Source of the DNA: GH45 sp046704385
GTDB taxonomy: Bacteria; Bacteroidota; Bacteroidia; Bacteroidales; SZUA-534
Length of the DNA stretch: 60,357 bases
Direction: 5' to 3'
NCBI GenBank assembly: GCA_046704385.1
Contig: JBJKSB010000064.1
Coordinates: 1 to 60,357, forward strand
Positions 27,486 to 37,700 of this stretch are shown one piece after another (within the stretch, counting starts at the first letter, position 1; every line of letters begins with the position of its first letter). Made by a program: the position numbers and the translations under genes. Under the pieces are notes generated by a model. The model searched no databases, had not been told where the DNA came from, and was given only the letters and a program-made list of their open reading frames with translations.

Positions 27486-28922
27486 ATGAACCGCAGAACA
27501 TTCATCAAAAACAACGGCCTGCTTTTGGGCGGGTTAGCAGTGGCACCTTCGCTGATGGCCAAAAACCTTTTATCGGTCGAAAGCTTTACATTAAATCGTC
27601 CGGCTATTGACAAAAGGACATTTGTTAGCGAAGCTGTTGAAGAAACCATAAAACTGGTAAAATCGAAAATTGCAGATGCCGAACTGGCCTGGATGTTCGA
27701 AAATTGCTATCCCAATACGCTCGATACCACGGTCGATTTTGAAATGATTGATGGCAAACCCGATAGTTTTATTATTACCGGCGATATTGATGCCATGTGG
27801 CTGCGGGATTCAACTGCTCAGGTTTGGCCTTACATGCCGCTGATTGAGAAGGATGAAAAACTGAAATTGCTGATTCATGGTTTGATAAACCGCCAGGTTA
27901 AATGTGTGTTAACCGATCCGTATGCCAATGCTTTTTATAAAGATTTAAACCGTAAATCGCAATGGAATTCTGATCAACCCACGCCAAAACCGGGTGTACA
28001 CGAGCGCAAATACGAAATTGATTCGTTGTGTTATGTGGTGCGGTTGTCGTACAATTATTATAAAACAACAGGAGATAAAACGGTTTTTTCTGATGATTGG
28101 GACAAAGCCATGCGCCTGATTGTAAAAACCTTCAGAACCGAACAACGCAAAGACGGCACTTCGCCTTACTATTTTAAGCGGACCACCAGTGTAATGATCG
28201 ACGCGCCCACTTTTGATGGTACCGGAAGACCTGTAAAATTTACCGGTTTAATTTGTTCGATGTTTCGGCCATCTGATGATGCCACCTTGTTTCCATACCT
28301 GGTGCCATCGAATATTTTTGCAGCCATCTCATTAACGCAACTGACTGAAATTTATGAAAATGTACTGGACGATCAGGCATTTGCGAAAGAATGTTCCGGT
28401 TTTGCTGATGAAATTAATCAGGCTATTTCAACCTACGCCGTATCAAACCACCTGAATTTCGGTGAAATTTATGCTTACGAGGTAGATGGTTTTGGCAACA
28501 AAGTTTTTATGGACGATGCCAATGTGCCTTCATTAATGTCGCTGGCTTACCTTGATAAGAAAAGGATGAACAGTGAAATTTATCAACGAACCCGAAAATT
28601 TCTTACAAGCGATTCAAATCCGTACTACCTAAAAGGAACAGCCGCCGAAGGTCAGGCCAGTCCACATACCGGTAAGGAAAAAATATGGCCGATGGGAATT
28701 ATTCTGCGGGCTATGACCAGCCAGGATAAGAATGAAATTACCCATTGCCTGAAAATGCTTAAAAACACTCATGCCGGAACCGGCTTTATGCACGAGGCTT
28801 TTAATAAGGATAATCCTAAAGATTTTAGTAGAAAGTGGTTTGCCTGGGCAAATACCCTGTTTGGGGAATTAATTATTAAGATTTATCATGAACGACCCGA
28901 ATTACTTTCGGAAGATTTTTAA
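27486..28922 (+). CDS. GH125 exo-alpha-1,6-mannosidase
   Basis: A 478-aa enzyme of family GH125, whose characterised members remove terminal alpha-1,6-linked mannose with inversion. The family signature GDIDAMWLRDSTAQVWPYMP spans residues 99-118; KIWPMGIILRAMTS and the C-terminal KWFAWANTLFGELI are also present. The N terminus MNRRTFIKNNGLLLGGLAVA has a twin-arginine pattern, so Tat export to the periplasm is likely. It would work on the alpha-1,6 backbone after the GH92 enzymes have removed side branches. Length is normal for the family and no defect is seen. Confidence 0.93.
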   Translation: MNRRTFIKNNGLLLGGLAVAPSLMAKNLLSVESFTLNRPAIDKRTFVSEAVEETIKLVKSKIADAELAWMFENCYPNTLDTTVDFEMIDGKPDSFIITGDIDAMWLRDSTAQVWPYMPLIEKDEKLKLLIHGLINRQVKCVLTDPYANAFYKDLNRKSQWNSDQPTPKPGVHERKYEIDSLCYVVRLSYNYYKTTGDKTVFSDDWDKAMRLIVKTFRTEQRKDGTSPYYFKRTTSVMIDAPTFDGTGRPVKFTGLICSMFRPSDDATLFPYLVPSNIFAAISLTQLTEIYENVLDDQAFAKECSGFADEINQAISTYAVSNHLNFGEIYAYEVDGFGNKVFMDDANVPSLMSLAYLDKKRMNSEIYQRTRKFLTSDSNPYYLKGTAAEGQASPHTGKEKIWPMGIILRAMTSQDKNEITHCLKMLKNTHAGTGFMHEAFNKDNPKDFSRKWFAWANTLFGELIIKIYHERPELLSEDF

Positions 28923-29061
28923 ATCAAAGATAAAATCATGAAACATCCGCGATAATTGACTTTAACACACTAAACTATGATTATAGCGGAATAGTTTGGT
29001 TGGAAAAGCAAATAATCGGATAGGATGTTCCATCTGACAATTGAAAAAAAATATTTTACAG

Positions 29062-31287
29062 ATGAAACAATTGATTGGTTTGGCAATCCTGTCAGTATTG
29101 CCGTTACTGGCTTTTAATCAGAATTGTACGTCATTTGTCGATCCATTTATTGGCACCGAAAACGGCGGTAATGTATTCGTTGGGGCATGTGTCCCGTTCG
29201 GGATGGTAAAACTCGGTCCCGATTGCAATAAAAATCATTCAAATTCCGGTTATGAATCCGGGGGTGTAATCAACGGATTTAGCCATACTCACGTAAGTGG
29301 TACCGGTGGTGGTGCAAAATATGGCAATATTTTGTTTATGCCCTATTCGGGCGCTGATGATGCAAATCAAATTCCATCAGCATGGGATCAGGAAAAAGCA
29401 TCTCCCGGATATTTCAGTGTGCATCTTAAAAAACACGACATAAAAGCCGAATTAACTGCGACACACAGCGTAGGATTTCATCAGTATACCTATCCCGAAA
29501 ACGCTGAAGCCAAAATATTTATCGATTTGGGACATTTTTTGATTTCCGGGATTGGTTGGGGTGAAGAACAGTTTTTGGTGGGGTCGGAAATTAAAAAGAT
29601 TAACGATACGGTTGTAGAAGGCTATTCGAGAGTACGCGGCGGCTGGAACGAAGGTGAAGCTTATACGGTATATTTTTATGCGGTATTTAATAAAACCGTG
29701 GTTAATTGTACAACCTGGAAAAACAACCTGATCCATAAGGGGAATGCTGAGGAGTTCGATTCCGGTGATGCCACCGGTATGTTTTTATCATTTGGTAAAC
29801 TTCATGCGGAAAAATTGAAGGTAAAAGTGGCTATTTCATTTTTAAGCACCGGCAGAGCCAAAAATAATTTAGAGAATGAAATAAATAACCGGGACTTTGA
29901 TGCAACTGTTGTGAAAGCAAATAATGCATGGGAGAATCTGTTGTCGGAAATTAAAGTTGAAACCGATAACACTGATCAGAAAAAAGTGTTTTATACAGCT
30001 ATGTATCATGCTTTTATGATGCCTGTGAACAGAACCGGTGAAAATCCAAAGTGGGCTTCAGATGAGCCTTATTATGATGACTTTTATGCTATCTGGGATA
30101 CCTACCGCAGTTCAAATTCCTTGTTCACCCTTGTAGTACCTGATGTACAACGCGACATTGTTCGATCATTAATTGATATATACCGCCACGATGGCTACAT
30201 GCCCGATGCACGTAGCGGAAATGACAACGGCAGAACCCAGGGTGGCAGCAACTGTGATGTGTTAATTGCTGACGCATATTTAAAAGGTTTAAAGGGAATT
30301 GATTATGCAACGGGGTTACAAGCAATGCTGAAAGATGCTGAAGTTCCGCCGGGTGATAATGAACGAAAAGAAGGTCGCGGAGGATTACCTGACTACAACA
30401 CCTTAGGCTATGTTTCCACAAATTATGAGCGTGCAGGTTCGCGTACAGTTGAATATGCTTATGACGATTATTGTATTGCCAGGCTGGCCAAAGGTTTGGG
30501 ACGCGATAGCGTAGCCGGAAAGTACTTTCAAAAGTCGCATAATTGGGTCAATTTATGGAATAAGAACATTGAAGATAAAGGTGCAAAAGGATTCATATGG
30601 CCCAGGAATGCCGATGGATCATGGCAATCCGATTTTACTGTGACAACTGCCGGTAGCTGGAACGACTTTTTTTACGAAAGCCATTCATGGGAATACTCAT
30701 TTTATGCACCGCACGATATGCCAAAGTTGATCGAGCTTTGTGGAGGCAACGACTTGTTCTTAAACCGTTTGGATACATTCTTCAGGTTTCGTACAAATGC
30801 TAAATCAGGCAGAAGTTACCAATTGTTTAATGTGGGCAACGAACCCGGATTTTTAACTCCATGCCTTTACCATTGGATTGGTCGGCCCGATAAATCTGTG
30901 GACGCTATCCGGCAATCGGTTTTACCAAAGTTTAACAGCACAAGAGGCGGCATACCGGGCAACGATGATTCCGGGGCCATGTCTTCATTGCTTATGTTTC
31001 ATTCATTGGGCTTATTCCCTATTGCCGGCCAGGATATTTACCTTATTACTTCGCCACTTTTCCCAAGTGCAAAAATTCAACTGGCCGATAATAATAAGTT
31101 TACCGTAAAGGCTAAAAACCTTACAGAAAAGAATATTTATGTAAAATCAGCAATCCTTAACGGGAAACCGTTATCAAGGGCCTGGTTAAAGCATAACGAA
31201 ATTATACAGGGAGGTGAATTACTCCTTGAAATGACTGACAAACCCGGTAGTTGGGGCAGAGAAAATTTGCCGCAATCAGCTTATTAG
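29062..31287 (+). CDS. GH92 exo-alpha-mannosidase (GH92 no. 3)
   Basis: A 741-aa enzyme with an N-terminal signal peptide (MKQLIGLAILSVLPLLAFNQ), probably exported to the periplasm. The family start block FVDPFIGTENGGNVFVGACV and PFGMVKLGPD are present. The acid motif reads YESHSWEYSFYAPHD (Glu 539) and the base motif GNDDSG is canonical (N634, D635, D636). IWDTYRSSNSLFTLVVPD matches the substrate-binding block. I prefer the ATG at 29062 over a TTG seven codons upstream. It sits between GH125 and the cupin gene and is probably in the same transcript. Confidence 0.93.
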   Translation: MKQLIGLAILSVLPLLAFNQNCTSFVDPFIGTENGGNVFVGACVPFGMVKLGPDCNKNHSNSGYESGGVINGFSHTHVSGTGGGAKYGNILFMPYSGADDANQIPSAWDQEKASPGYFSVHLKKHDIKAELTATHSVGFHQYTYPENAEAKIFIDLGHFLISGIGWGEEQFLVGSEIKKINDTVVEGYSRVRGGWNEGEAYTVYFYAVFNKTVVNCTTWKNNLIHKGNAEEFDSGDATGMFLSFGKLHAEKLKVKVAISFLSTGRAKNNLENEINNRDFDATVVKANNAWENLLSEIKVETDNTDQKKVFYTAMYHAFMMPVNRTGENPKWASDEPYYDDFYAIWDTYRSSNSLFTLVVPDVQRDIVRSLIDIYRHDGYMPDARSGNDNGRTQGGSNCDVLIADAYLKGLKGIDYATGLQAMLKDAEVPPGDNERKEGRGGLPDYNTLGYVSTNYERAGSRTVEYAYDDYCIARLAKGLGRDSVAGKYFQKSHNWVNLWNKNIEDKGAKGFIWPRNADGSWQSDFTVTTAGSWNDFFYESHSWEYSFYAPHDMPKLIELCGGNDLFLNRLDTFFRFRTNAKSGRSYQLFNVGNEPGFLTPCLYHWIGRPDKSVDAIRQSVLPKFNSTRGGIPGNDDSGAMSSLLMFHSLGLFPIAGQDIYLITSPLFPSAKIQLADNNKFTVKAKNLTEKNIYVKSAILNGKPLSRAWLKHNEIIQGGELLLEMTDKPGSWGRENLPQSAY

Positions 31288-31344
31288 TGTTTTGTCAGGC
31301 ATGCAGTTATGGAGATAGAATTTAAAACTTAAAAAATCAGAAAG

Positions 31345-31902
31345 ATGAAAACAAAACATTATTTAGGAATAGTTTCATTAGTTTTTGCTGTAGCATTTGC
31401 CAGCTGCAAAACTGAAACGAAACAAAACAACACAAATTCAAAAGTGATGACAACAAATAAAAAGACAGATCAATATGTTTTTAGTACTGAAAACTTAAAA
31501 CGTTACCAGTTTCCAACACATATAAACGACCTGATAATTGACAGGTCTAAATCGCAATTTTCTGAAGTGTTTATGGTAGTTGTTGAACCTAATAATGCGC
31601 CGCCATTCCACAAGCATGATGATACCGAACAGGTTTTTTACATGGTTGAAGGTACCGGTGTACTTACTATTGGTGATACAGCAACCCATTATCGTGTTAA
31701 ACCGGGCGATGTTATCAGAATTCCGGTATCAACCTATCATTCAATCAAAGCTGATTCTAATAATGTGGTTCGTTATTTATGTGTTGATTGTTTTGGTGAA
31801 AGACCAAAAGCTGAGCCTACCTGGGACGACCATGTAAAAGCTATTTGCAAATTAAACGGATGGGATTATAATGACGTAATTGCTTCGCAGCTGCAAAAGT
31901 AG
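31345..31902 (+). CDS. Cupin-domain lipoprotein
   Basis: A 185-aa protein with a lipobox (FAS-C21), so it is likely membrane-anchored and facing the periplasm or surface. Residues about 70-150 are a single cupin barrel. Motif 1 supplies H89, H91 and E95 and motif 2 supplies H132 (PGDVIRIPVSTYHSI), a complete 3-His/1-Glu metal site. Cupins of this size include sugar isomerases, lyases, oxygenases and binding proteins. The sequence does not say which, and I assign no reaction. Location between two GH92 genes suggests a job on mannose-containing sugars, but this is only context. Confidence 0.75.
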   Translation: MKTKHYLGIVSLVFAVAFASCKTETKQNNTNSKVMTTNKKTDQYVFSTENLKRYQFPTHINDLIIDRSKSQFSEVFMVVVEPNNAPPFHKHDDTEQVFYMVEGTGVLTIGDTATHYRVKPGDVIRIPVSTYHSIKADSNNVVRYLCVDCFGERPKAEPTWDDHVKAICKLNGWDYNDVIASQLQK

Positions 31903-31945
31903 ACAATTGACTTTTGGAAATTTCCTTATGGCACTTATGTCACAA

Positions 31946-31965
31946 GGATAGGATAGGATAGGATA
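31946..31965 (+). repeat. Pentanucleotide tandem repeat (GGATA x4)
   Basis: Four perfect GGATA units lie 43 bp after the cupin stop codon, in the 456-bp gap to the next GH92 gene. Such tracts can slip, but this one is outside any coding frame and has no visible promoter around it. Confidence 0.7.
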
Positions 31966-32013
31966 ATATACTTAAAAGTCATGATACAAAATCGTTCTTT
32001 GAAACATTTCTAC

Positions 32014-32304
32014 ATTTCGTCGTAAGAAAGGATAGAAGTTTATGGTTAAACTTCTGCTTACGACGAATTTTATTGCGACTTCATTACCCAGGGCGATGCC
32101 CTGGGCTGAATTATAACGCCCTTTCAGGGCTCTAAGATAGCCTTGAAAGGGCAAATCAATTCAACCCGGGGCAGAAAAAACGAAGATAAGTGAGCCAAAG
32201 TCGAGCTTATCGAAGTTTTTGTCGCCCCGGGTCAATTAGCGCAACTAAAAAATCGTTGCAAGTGTTTGGTTGCCATAGAAAGCAAAACTATCATGCGACG
32301 AAAT
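32014..32304 (+). repeat. Composite multi-hairpin repeat, copy C (most complete)
   Basis: Five stems occur in order. H1 is CGTCGTAAG..CTTACGACG (starting 32018) with an inner stem AGAAGTTT/AAACTTCT. H2 is CCCAGGGC-gat-GCCCTGGG. H3 is GCCCTTTCAGGGCT paired with AGCCTTGAAAGGGC. H4 is ACCCGGGGC..GCCCCGGGT, enclosing GATAAG/CTTATC. H5 is CGTTGCA..TGCGACG. The ends are inverted (ATTTCGTCG / CGACGAAAT). The copy lies inside the mannan locus, between the cupin and GH92 no. 4, and ends 54 bp before the latter's ATG, so it is probably transcribed as part of the leader. Confidence 0.88.
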
Positions 32305-32358
32305 TTATCGACAATTCAGTATGGGTTGTCAATATTCAAAAAACTAAACATACACAAC

Positions 32359-34575
32359 ATGAAACCCAACACATTAAAACATCTAAACAAAACACTAATC
32401 CGGTTTGCAATTTTTACTTTATCCGGATTATTCGTAAGCTGTAATTCCGATTTAACCACCTATGTTGATCCGTTTATCGGAACCATGGGAGGCGGAAATA
32501 CTTTTGCCGGAGTATGTCTCCCCCACGGTTTTGTAAAATTAGGTCCCGATTGTCCTTATCCGTCAGGGGCAGCAGGCTATAAACAGGATAAAGATGTTGT
32601 TGGATTTTCACATTTACACATTTCGGGTATGGGCGGGCCGGTATATGGTAATATCCAGCTAATTCCCACAACGGGTGAAATTGAAAGTTTACACCATATT
32701 TCGCCCAAGGTGAATGAAGTGGCTACGGTTGGATATTACAAAACCGGGCTGAAAAAATATAATACCCTGGCAGAACTCACATGTACAGCACACGCCGGAT
32801 TTCATAAATATACTTTCCCAAAAAGTAAAAATTCGCATGTTTTAATCGATGTGGGAGCAACCTTATATGGAAACGTTAACGCAGGATCATGGAACACCAG
32901 TGTGCCTGTTGGAGGTCAGGTAACTATTGATCCTGAAAATTCTGTGGTTTCGGGTTTTGGTACTTACAAAGGTGGCCGGTCGACCACTGAGCCCTGGACT
33001 GTATATTTTTACGCCATTACGGATACAAAATTTAATTCATGTGGTACATGGAACGATAGTGTTTTGAACCCCAACCAATTAACAACATCCGGAAACCAGA
33101 TTGGGGCATTTCTGAATTTTGATACTAAGGAGAGCCAGGAAATAAAAATAAAAGTCGGGATATCAATGATAAGTGTTGAAAAAGCAAAGCAAAATGTTGA
33201 AAATGAAATCCAAAACTGGGATTTTGAAAGCACTGTTGCGCAGGCAAAAAAATCGTGGAACCAGGAACTAAAAAAGATTGAGATAGATGATGCCTCAAAA
33301 AAAGAGAAAAAGGTTTTTTATACAGCGCTCTATCATTCTTTATTGATGCCATCGGACTGGACCGGCGAGAATCCAAAATTCGATTATGGCCATCCTTATT
33401 ACGAAGATTTTTTATGCATCTGGGACATGTACCGAACGGTAAATCCGTTATTAACGCTTATCAGTACCCACGAAAATATCGACATGCTGAACACCTTGCT
33501 TGATATTTATAAAACCAATGGATGGCTGCCCGATGCACACAGCGCCCTGCAATACGAACATGTTCAGATTGGTACCAATGCCGACAATTTATTTGCCGAT
33601 GCTTTTGTTAAAGGCTTAAAGGGCATCGACTATGAACAGGCTTATGAAGCCGTTAAAAAAGATGCCACAGATACCTTAAATTATGAATTTGACGGAACCC
33701 TTTTAGGCGGCAGAAAAGGATTGGGTTCCTATCTTAAATATCATTACGTACCTGTGGATGGCATCGATTACTGGCGCAAAATTTCTGTGTCGAGGACGCT
33801 TGATTACATCTATAATGATTTTTGTGCATATCAAATGGCCAAAGGTTTAAATAAGAAAGAAGACATGGAACTTTTTGCAGAACGTTTTGGCTGGTACAAA
33901 AACTTATGGGACGATTCCCTAAAACTTATGCGTGCCCGAAACAAAGATGGCAGTTGGTTCAAACCATTTAATCCCCTGGATGCCCAAACCGGTCCGGTTT
34001 TTTATGAAGGTACGGCTTATACGTGGACATACAGTGTTCCCCACGATGTGGATGGCTTAATAGATTTATTTGGAGGTAAACAGGCATTTACCGACAGTTT
34101 AACACGGGCGGTTTCAAATCATTACGAAGCCTACAACGAACCTGCCATGCTTCAGATTTACCTGTTTTTATGGGCTCAGCGACCCGATTTAACCCAAAAA
34201 TATATCAGAAAAGCACTGGCCGAAAATTTTACCGATGCCCCCAATGGCCTGCCCGGCAATGACGATGGCGGAACCACCTCGGCCTGGTACGTCTGGAGCC
34301 GGATGGGTATATTTCCGGTGGCGGGCCAGAATCTATACCTGATTGGCAGTCCTTCGTTTAAAGAATCGGTGATTCATCTTGAAAATGGAAAGGATTTTAT
34401 AATAAAAGCAAAAAATGCTTCGGAAAGCAACATTTATATACAATCGGCAAAATGGAACGGCAAAGAATATAATAAGCCATTTTTTACGCACGATGATATA
34501 ATTAAGGGCGGCGTATTGGAATTCGAAATGGGGAATATACCATCAAAATGGGGGTCTGAATCTGATCCTGCTTAA
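32359..34575 (+). CDS. GH92 exo-alpha-mannosidase, lipoprotein (GH92 no. 4)
   Basis: A 738-aa lipoprotein (lipobox LFVSC followed by NSDLTTYVDPFIGT). The GH92 start block GGGNTFAGVCLPHGFVKLGP, acid motif YEGTAYTWTYSVPHD (Glu 550) and base motif GNDDGG (D635, D636) are all intact, as is IWDMYRTVNPLLTLIS. The ATG at 32359 is chosen because it gives a lipoprotein signal peptide; codons further upstream belong to composite repeat C. It is the next gene after the cupin, but repeat C lies between them, so its expression may be set separately. Confidence 0.93.
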   Translation: MKPNTLKHLNKTLIRFAIFTLSGLFVSCNSDLTTYVDPFIGTMGGGNTFAGVCLPHGFVKLGPDCPYPSGAAGYKQDKDVVGFSHLHISGMGGPVYGNIQLIPTTGEIESLHHISPKVNEVATVGYYKTGLKKYNTLAELTCTAHAGFHKYTFPKSKNSHVLIDVGATLYGNVNAGSWNTSVPVGGQVTIDPENSVVSGFGTYKGGRSTTEPWTVYFYAITDTKFNSCGTWNDSVLNPNQLTTSGNQIGAFLNFDTKESQEIKIKVGISMISVEKAKQNVENEIQNWDFESTVAQAKKSWNQELKKIEIDDASKKEKKVFYTALYHSLLMPSDWTGENPKFDYGHPYYEDFLCIWDMYRTVNPLLTLISTHENIDMLNTLLDIYKTNGWLPDAHSALQYEHVQIGTNADNLFADAFVKGLKGIDYEQAYEAVKKDATDTLNYEFDGTLLGGRKGLGSYLKYHYVPVDGIDYWRKISVSRTLDYIYNDFCAYQMAKGLNKKEDMELFAERFGWYKNLWDDSLKLMRARNKDGSWFKPFNPLDAQTGPVFYEGTAYTWTYSVPHDVDGLIDLFGGKQAFTDSLTRAVSNHYEAYNEPAMLQIYLFLWAQRPDLTQKYIRKALAENFTDAPNGLPGNDDGGTTSAWYVWSRMGIFPVAGQNLYLIGSPSFKESVIHLENGKDFIIKAKNASESNIYIQSAKWNGKEYNKPFFTHDDIIKGGVLEFEMGNIPSKWGSESDPA

Positions 34576-34706
34576 TAGTTGCAGGTGTCAAAAATTATGA
34601 ACGAACAAATACATTTTATAACTAAAAATTAAAATTAATGTAAAACAAATCAAACCCAATTAACGACTTAAATCAAAGTCAATTTATTTACTAAAAAACA
34701 AAAATT

Positions 34707-37700
34707 ATGAAAAGAACTGTAATCCTTTTAGGGACCTTATTGTCTTTATTTTACGTGTCAAAAGGTCAAATTAGCATCGGAAATTTTGAAAATAATACCA
34801 CTCAAGGGTGGTATGGATGGGTAGATGCACCTACCGCAGTAGCAAACCCAAACAGCAGTGGTATCAACACTTCCGCTTATTGTTTGGAGATGGTCCAGAC
34901 AGTACCATTTAAGCAAGCAGTTTCAGCATGGAATAGTAATGGTCACTTTTATTGTTTGCCAGATAGTGTAACCGTTGATGTTTATACAACCAATAACTGT
35001 TCTTTGCAGGTTAAAATCGGAAATTCTTTGTCAGGAGGTGCCGATGTTGATAAAACAGTTGAAGTTGTGGGAGGTGCGTGGAACAAAGTTACTTTTAATC
35101 TTACCGATCTTAAAGACTATGATTATTGTCAAATGGCATTTCTTTGTAGCGACAACAATACCTTTTATATTGATAATGTCATGGTGTATGAAAAAAGAGT
35201 TGTTATTTCAAATTTTGAAGACAATACTGCTCAAGGTTGGAGTCCCTGGTCAGGATCAGCCACATGTGTGGCAAATCCGGATACAACAGGAATAAATACA
35301 TCAAAATATTGTCTTTTGACAAAACTCGGGGGATCATGGAATGCTGTAGCAAAATATATCGGCGAAGGTTATTTTAAATTCACCCCCCGTAAAGTAACTT
35401 TTGATATTAATACAGATACTGTTAATAATGAATTTTTACAATTCTTAATGTTCGATTCAAAATCAGGTGTAGGTGATAAAGGCATAGGAGGCAATATTGC
35501 TGGTGGTTCATGGAGAAGAGTTAATGCAGATTTTACAAGTTTAACCACTATAGATTATAGGCAACTGGGTGTTCAAATTGGTGACAGCCTGTTTCCATTT
35601 TATATTGATAATATATTTTATTATTCAACCTTATCAACAGATGCAACTGAAATTGTTTTATCAGATATTACAACAATTCCAATGGGGATTGATACTACAA
35701 TTCAGGCAACCGTAAAACCTGAAACCGCTATGCGTGATTTGGTATGGAGTGTCACCAATGGAACTGGTAAGGCAACCATCGATAAGTATGGTGTACTATC
35801 GCCAACATCACCGGGAACTGTTGTGGTTAAAGCCTCTACAGTTGATGGTAGTTCTGTAACTGCCGAAAAAACAATTACAATAGTTGAAGCAACTTCAATA
35901 GCAATCAGCAGCTCCGGAGACGCAACCGAAATAACAACGAATGGGGGTACTTTGCAAATGAATGCCACTATAACTCCGGCTGAAGCCAGTCAGGGCGTTG
36001 TATGGTCATTTGTTGAATCAGCTGATGCAGATACGGCTTCCATTTCAGATAAAGGATTATTAACGGCCATTCGAAATGGAAGTGTTGACGTTATAGCAAC
36101 AACAGTTGATGGTACCAATTTGTCAGACACAATGACAATTACTTTAACAAATCAGGTAGTTGAACCTTTAAGTTTGGTAATAGCTGATGCTACCGTTAAT
36201 ACCAATGATACACCGGTTCAATTAACAATAGAATCATCTGATCCTACAGATGCAGATAAATCTGTTACATGGAGTATTGTTAGTGTTAATGAAGCTGATA
36301 CAGCTACTATTACAGCTGACGGAATATTAACACCAATCCGTAATGGCAAAGTTACAGTTAAGGCCGTTTCAACAATTGATGGTTCTGTTTCGGCAACAAA
36401 AGAAATAACAATTACAGGCCAGGTGGTTGAAGTAACGGGAGTTTCAATTACATCAGGAAATTCTATATCTACTGATAATGGAATAATTAAAATGACTGCA
36501 GCAGTTTCTCCGGCTGACGCAGCCAATAAATCTGTTGTTTGGACTATCGCTAGTGCAGATGCAGATACTGCTGCAATATCCAACGATACTTTGACAGCAA
36601 TTCGTAACGGTAAAATAACTATCAGGGCTACATCTGCTGAAGACAACTCAATTTATAATGAAATGGAGATTACCATTACCAACCAGGTTGTACCTATTGA
36701 GAGTATTGCAATTTCAGGAGATAACATTACCACCAATGCAGGTGAATCACAAATGGCGGCAGCAATTACACCAGCTGATGCTGATAATGTTAGTATAGTT
36801 TGGTCATTAAGCAGTGCTGCTGACAGTGCAAAAGCTACTATTTCATCTACTGGTTTGATAACTGCATTCGATAATGGCAGCGTTACTGTGGTAGCAAAAG
36901 ATGCCAATTCGAAAGTTCAGGCAACAAAAACAATAAACATTTCCGCGCAGGTTCAGGTTAGCGAAATTACATTAACAGCAGCGGGTGGTTCAACAGCTAT
37001 TACAGAGAGTGGTGGCACTTTACAGATAAGTGCTCAGGTTGGCCCTGCTGAAGCCCGTATTAAAGATATTAAATGGAGCGTGTCGGATGCATCAAAAGCC
37101 TCTGTTAATAAACAAGGTTTGGTAAAGGCAAAAGCAAACGGCGAGGTATACGTAATTGCAACAGCAACTGATGCAGGAGCATATGCTGATTCCATAAAAA
37201 TAACCATTAGTAATCAGGTTCTTGTTCAGTCTGTTGATATTTTGGTGAGTATTGATACCATTGATGTTAATGGCGCTAAACTAATATTACCTGTTAATGT
37301 TAGTCCGGATAATGCAGCTGATACCACCGTAATATGGAGTATTATTAGTGATGATGCGGATACAGCAACTATTGATCCTGAAACAGGCGAAATTACACCT
37401 CTACGCAATGGTAGCATTAAAGTTGTTGCAACTGCTAATGGAAATTCAGCTTTAAAAGACTCTGCAATAGTTGTTATAATAAACCAGGTTGTGGAACCTA
37501 ATGCTATCTCAATAATTGGGACTGATAACGTAAGTACAATTGATGTAAATAACGGCACATTACAAATGATAGCAACTGTATCACCATTAGATGCTGATCC
37601 TACGATAGTTTGGAGTATTGCAGATGATGACTCTGCTTTAGCAACAATAAGCGAAACCGGCTTATTAAAGGCCTTATCAAATGGTACTGTAACAGTAATT

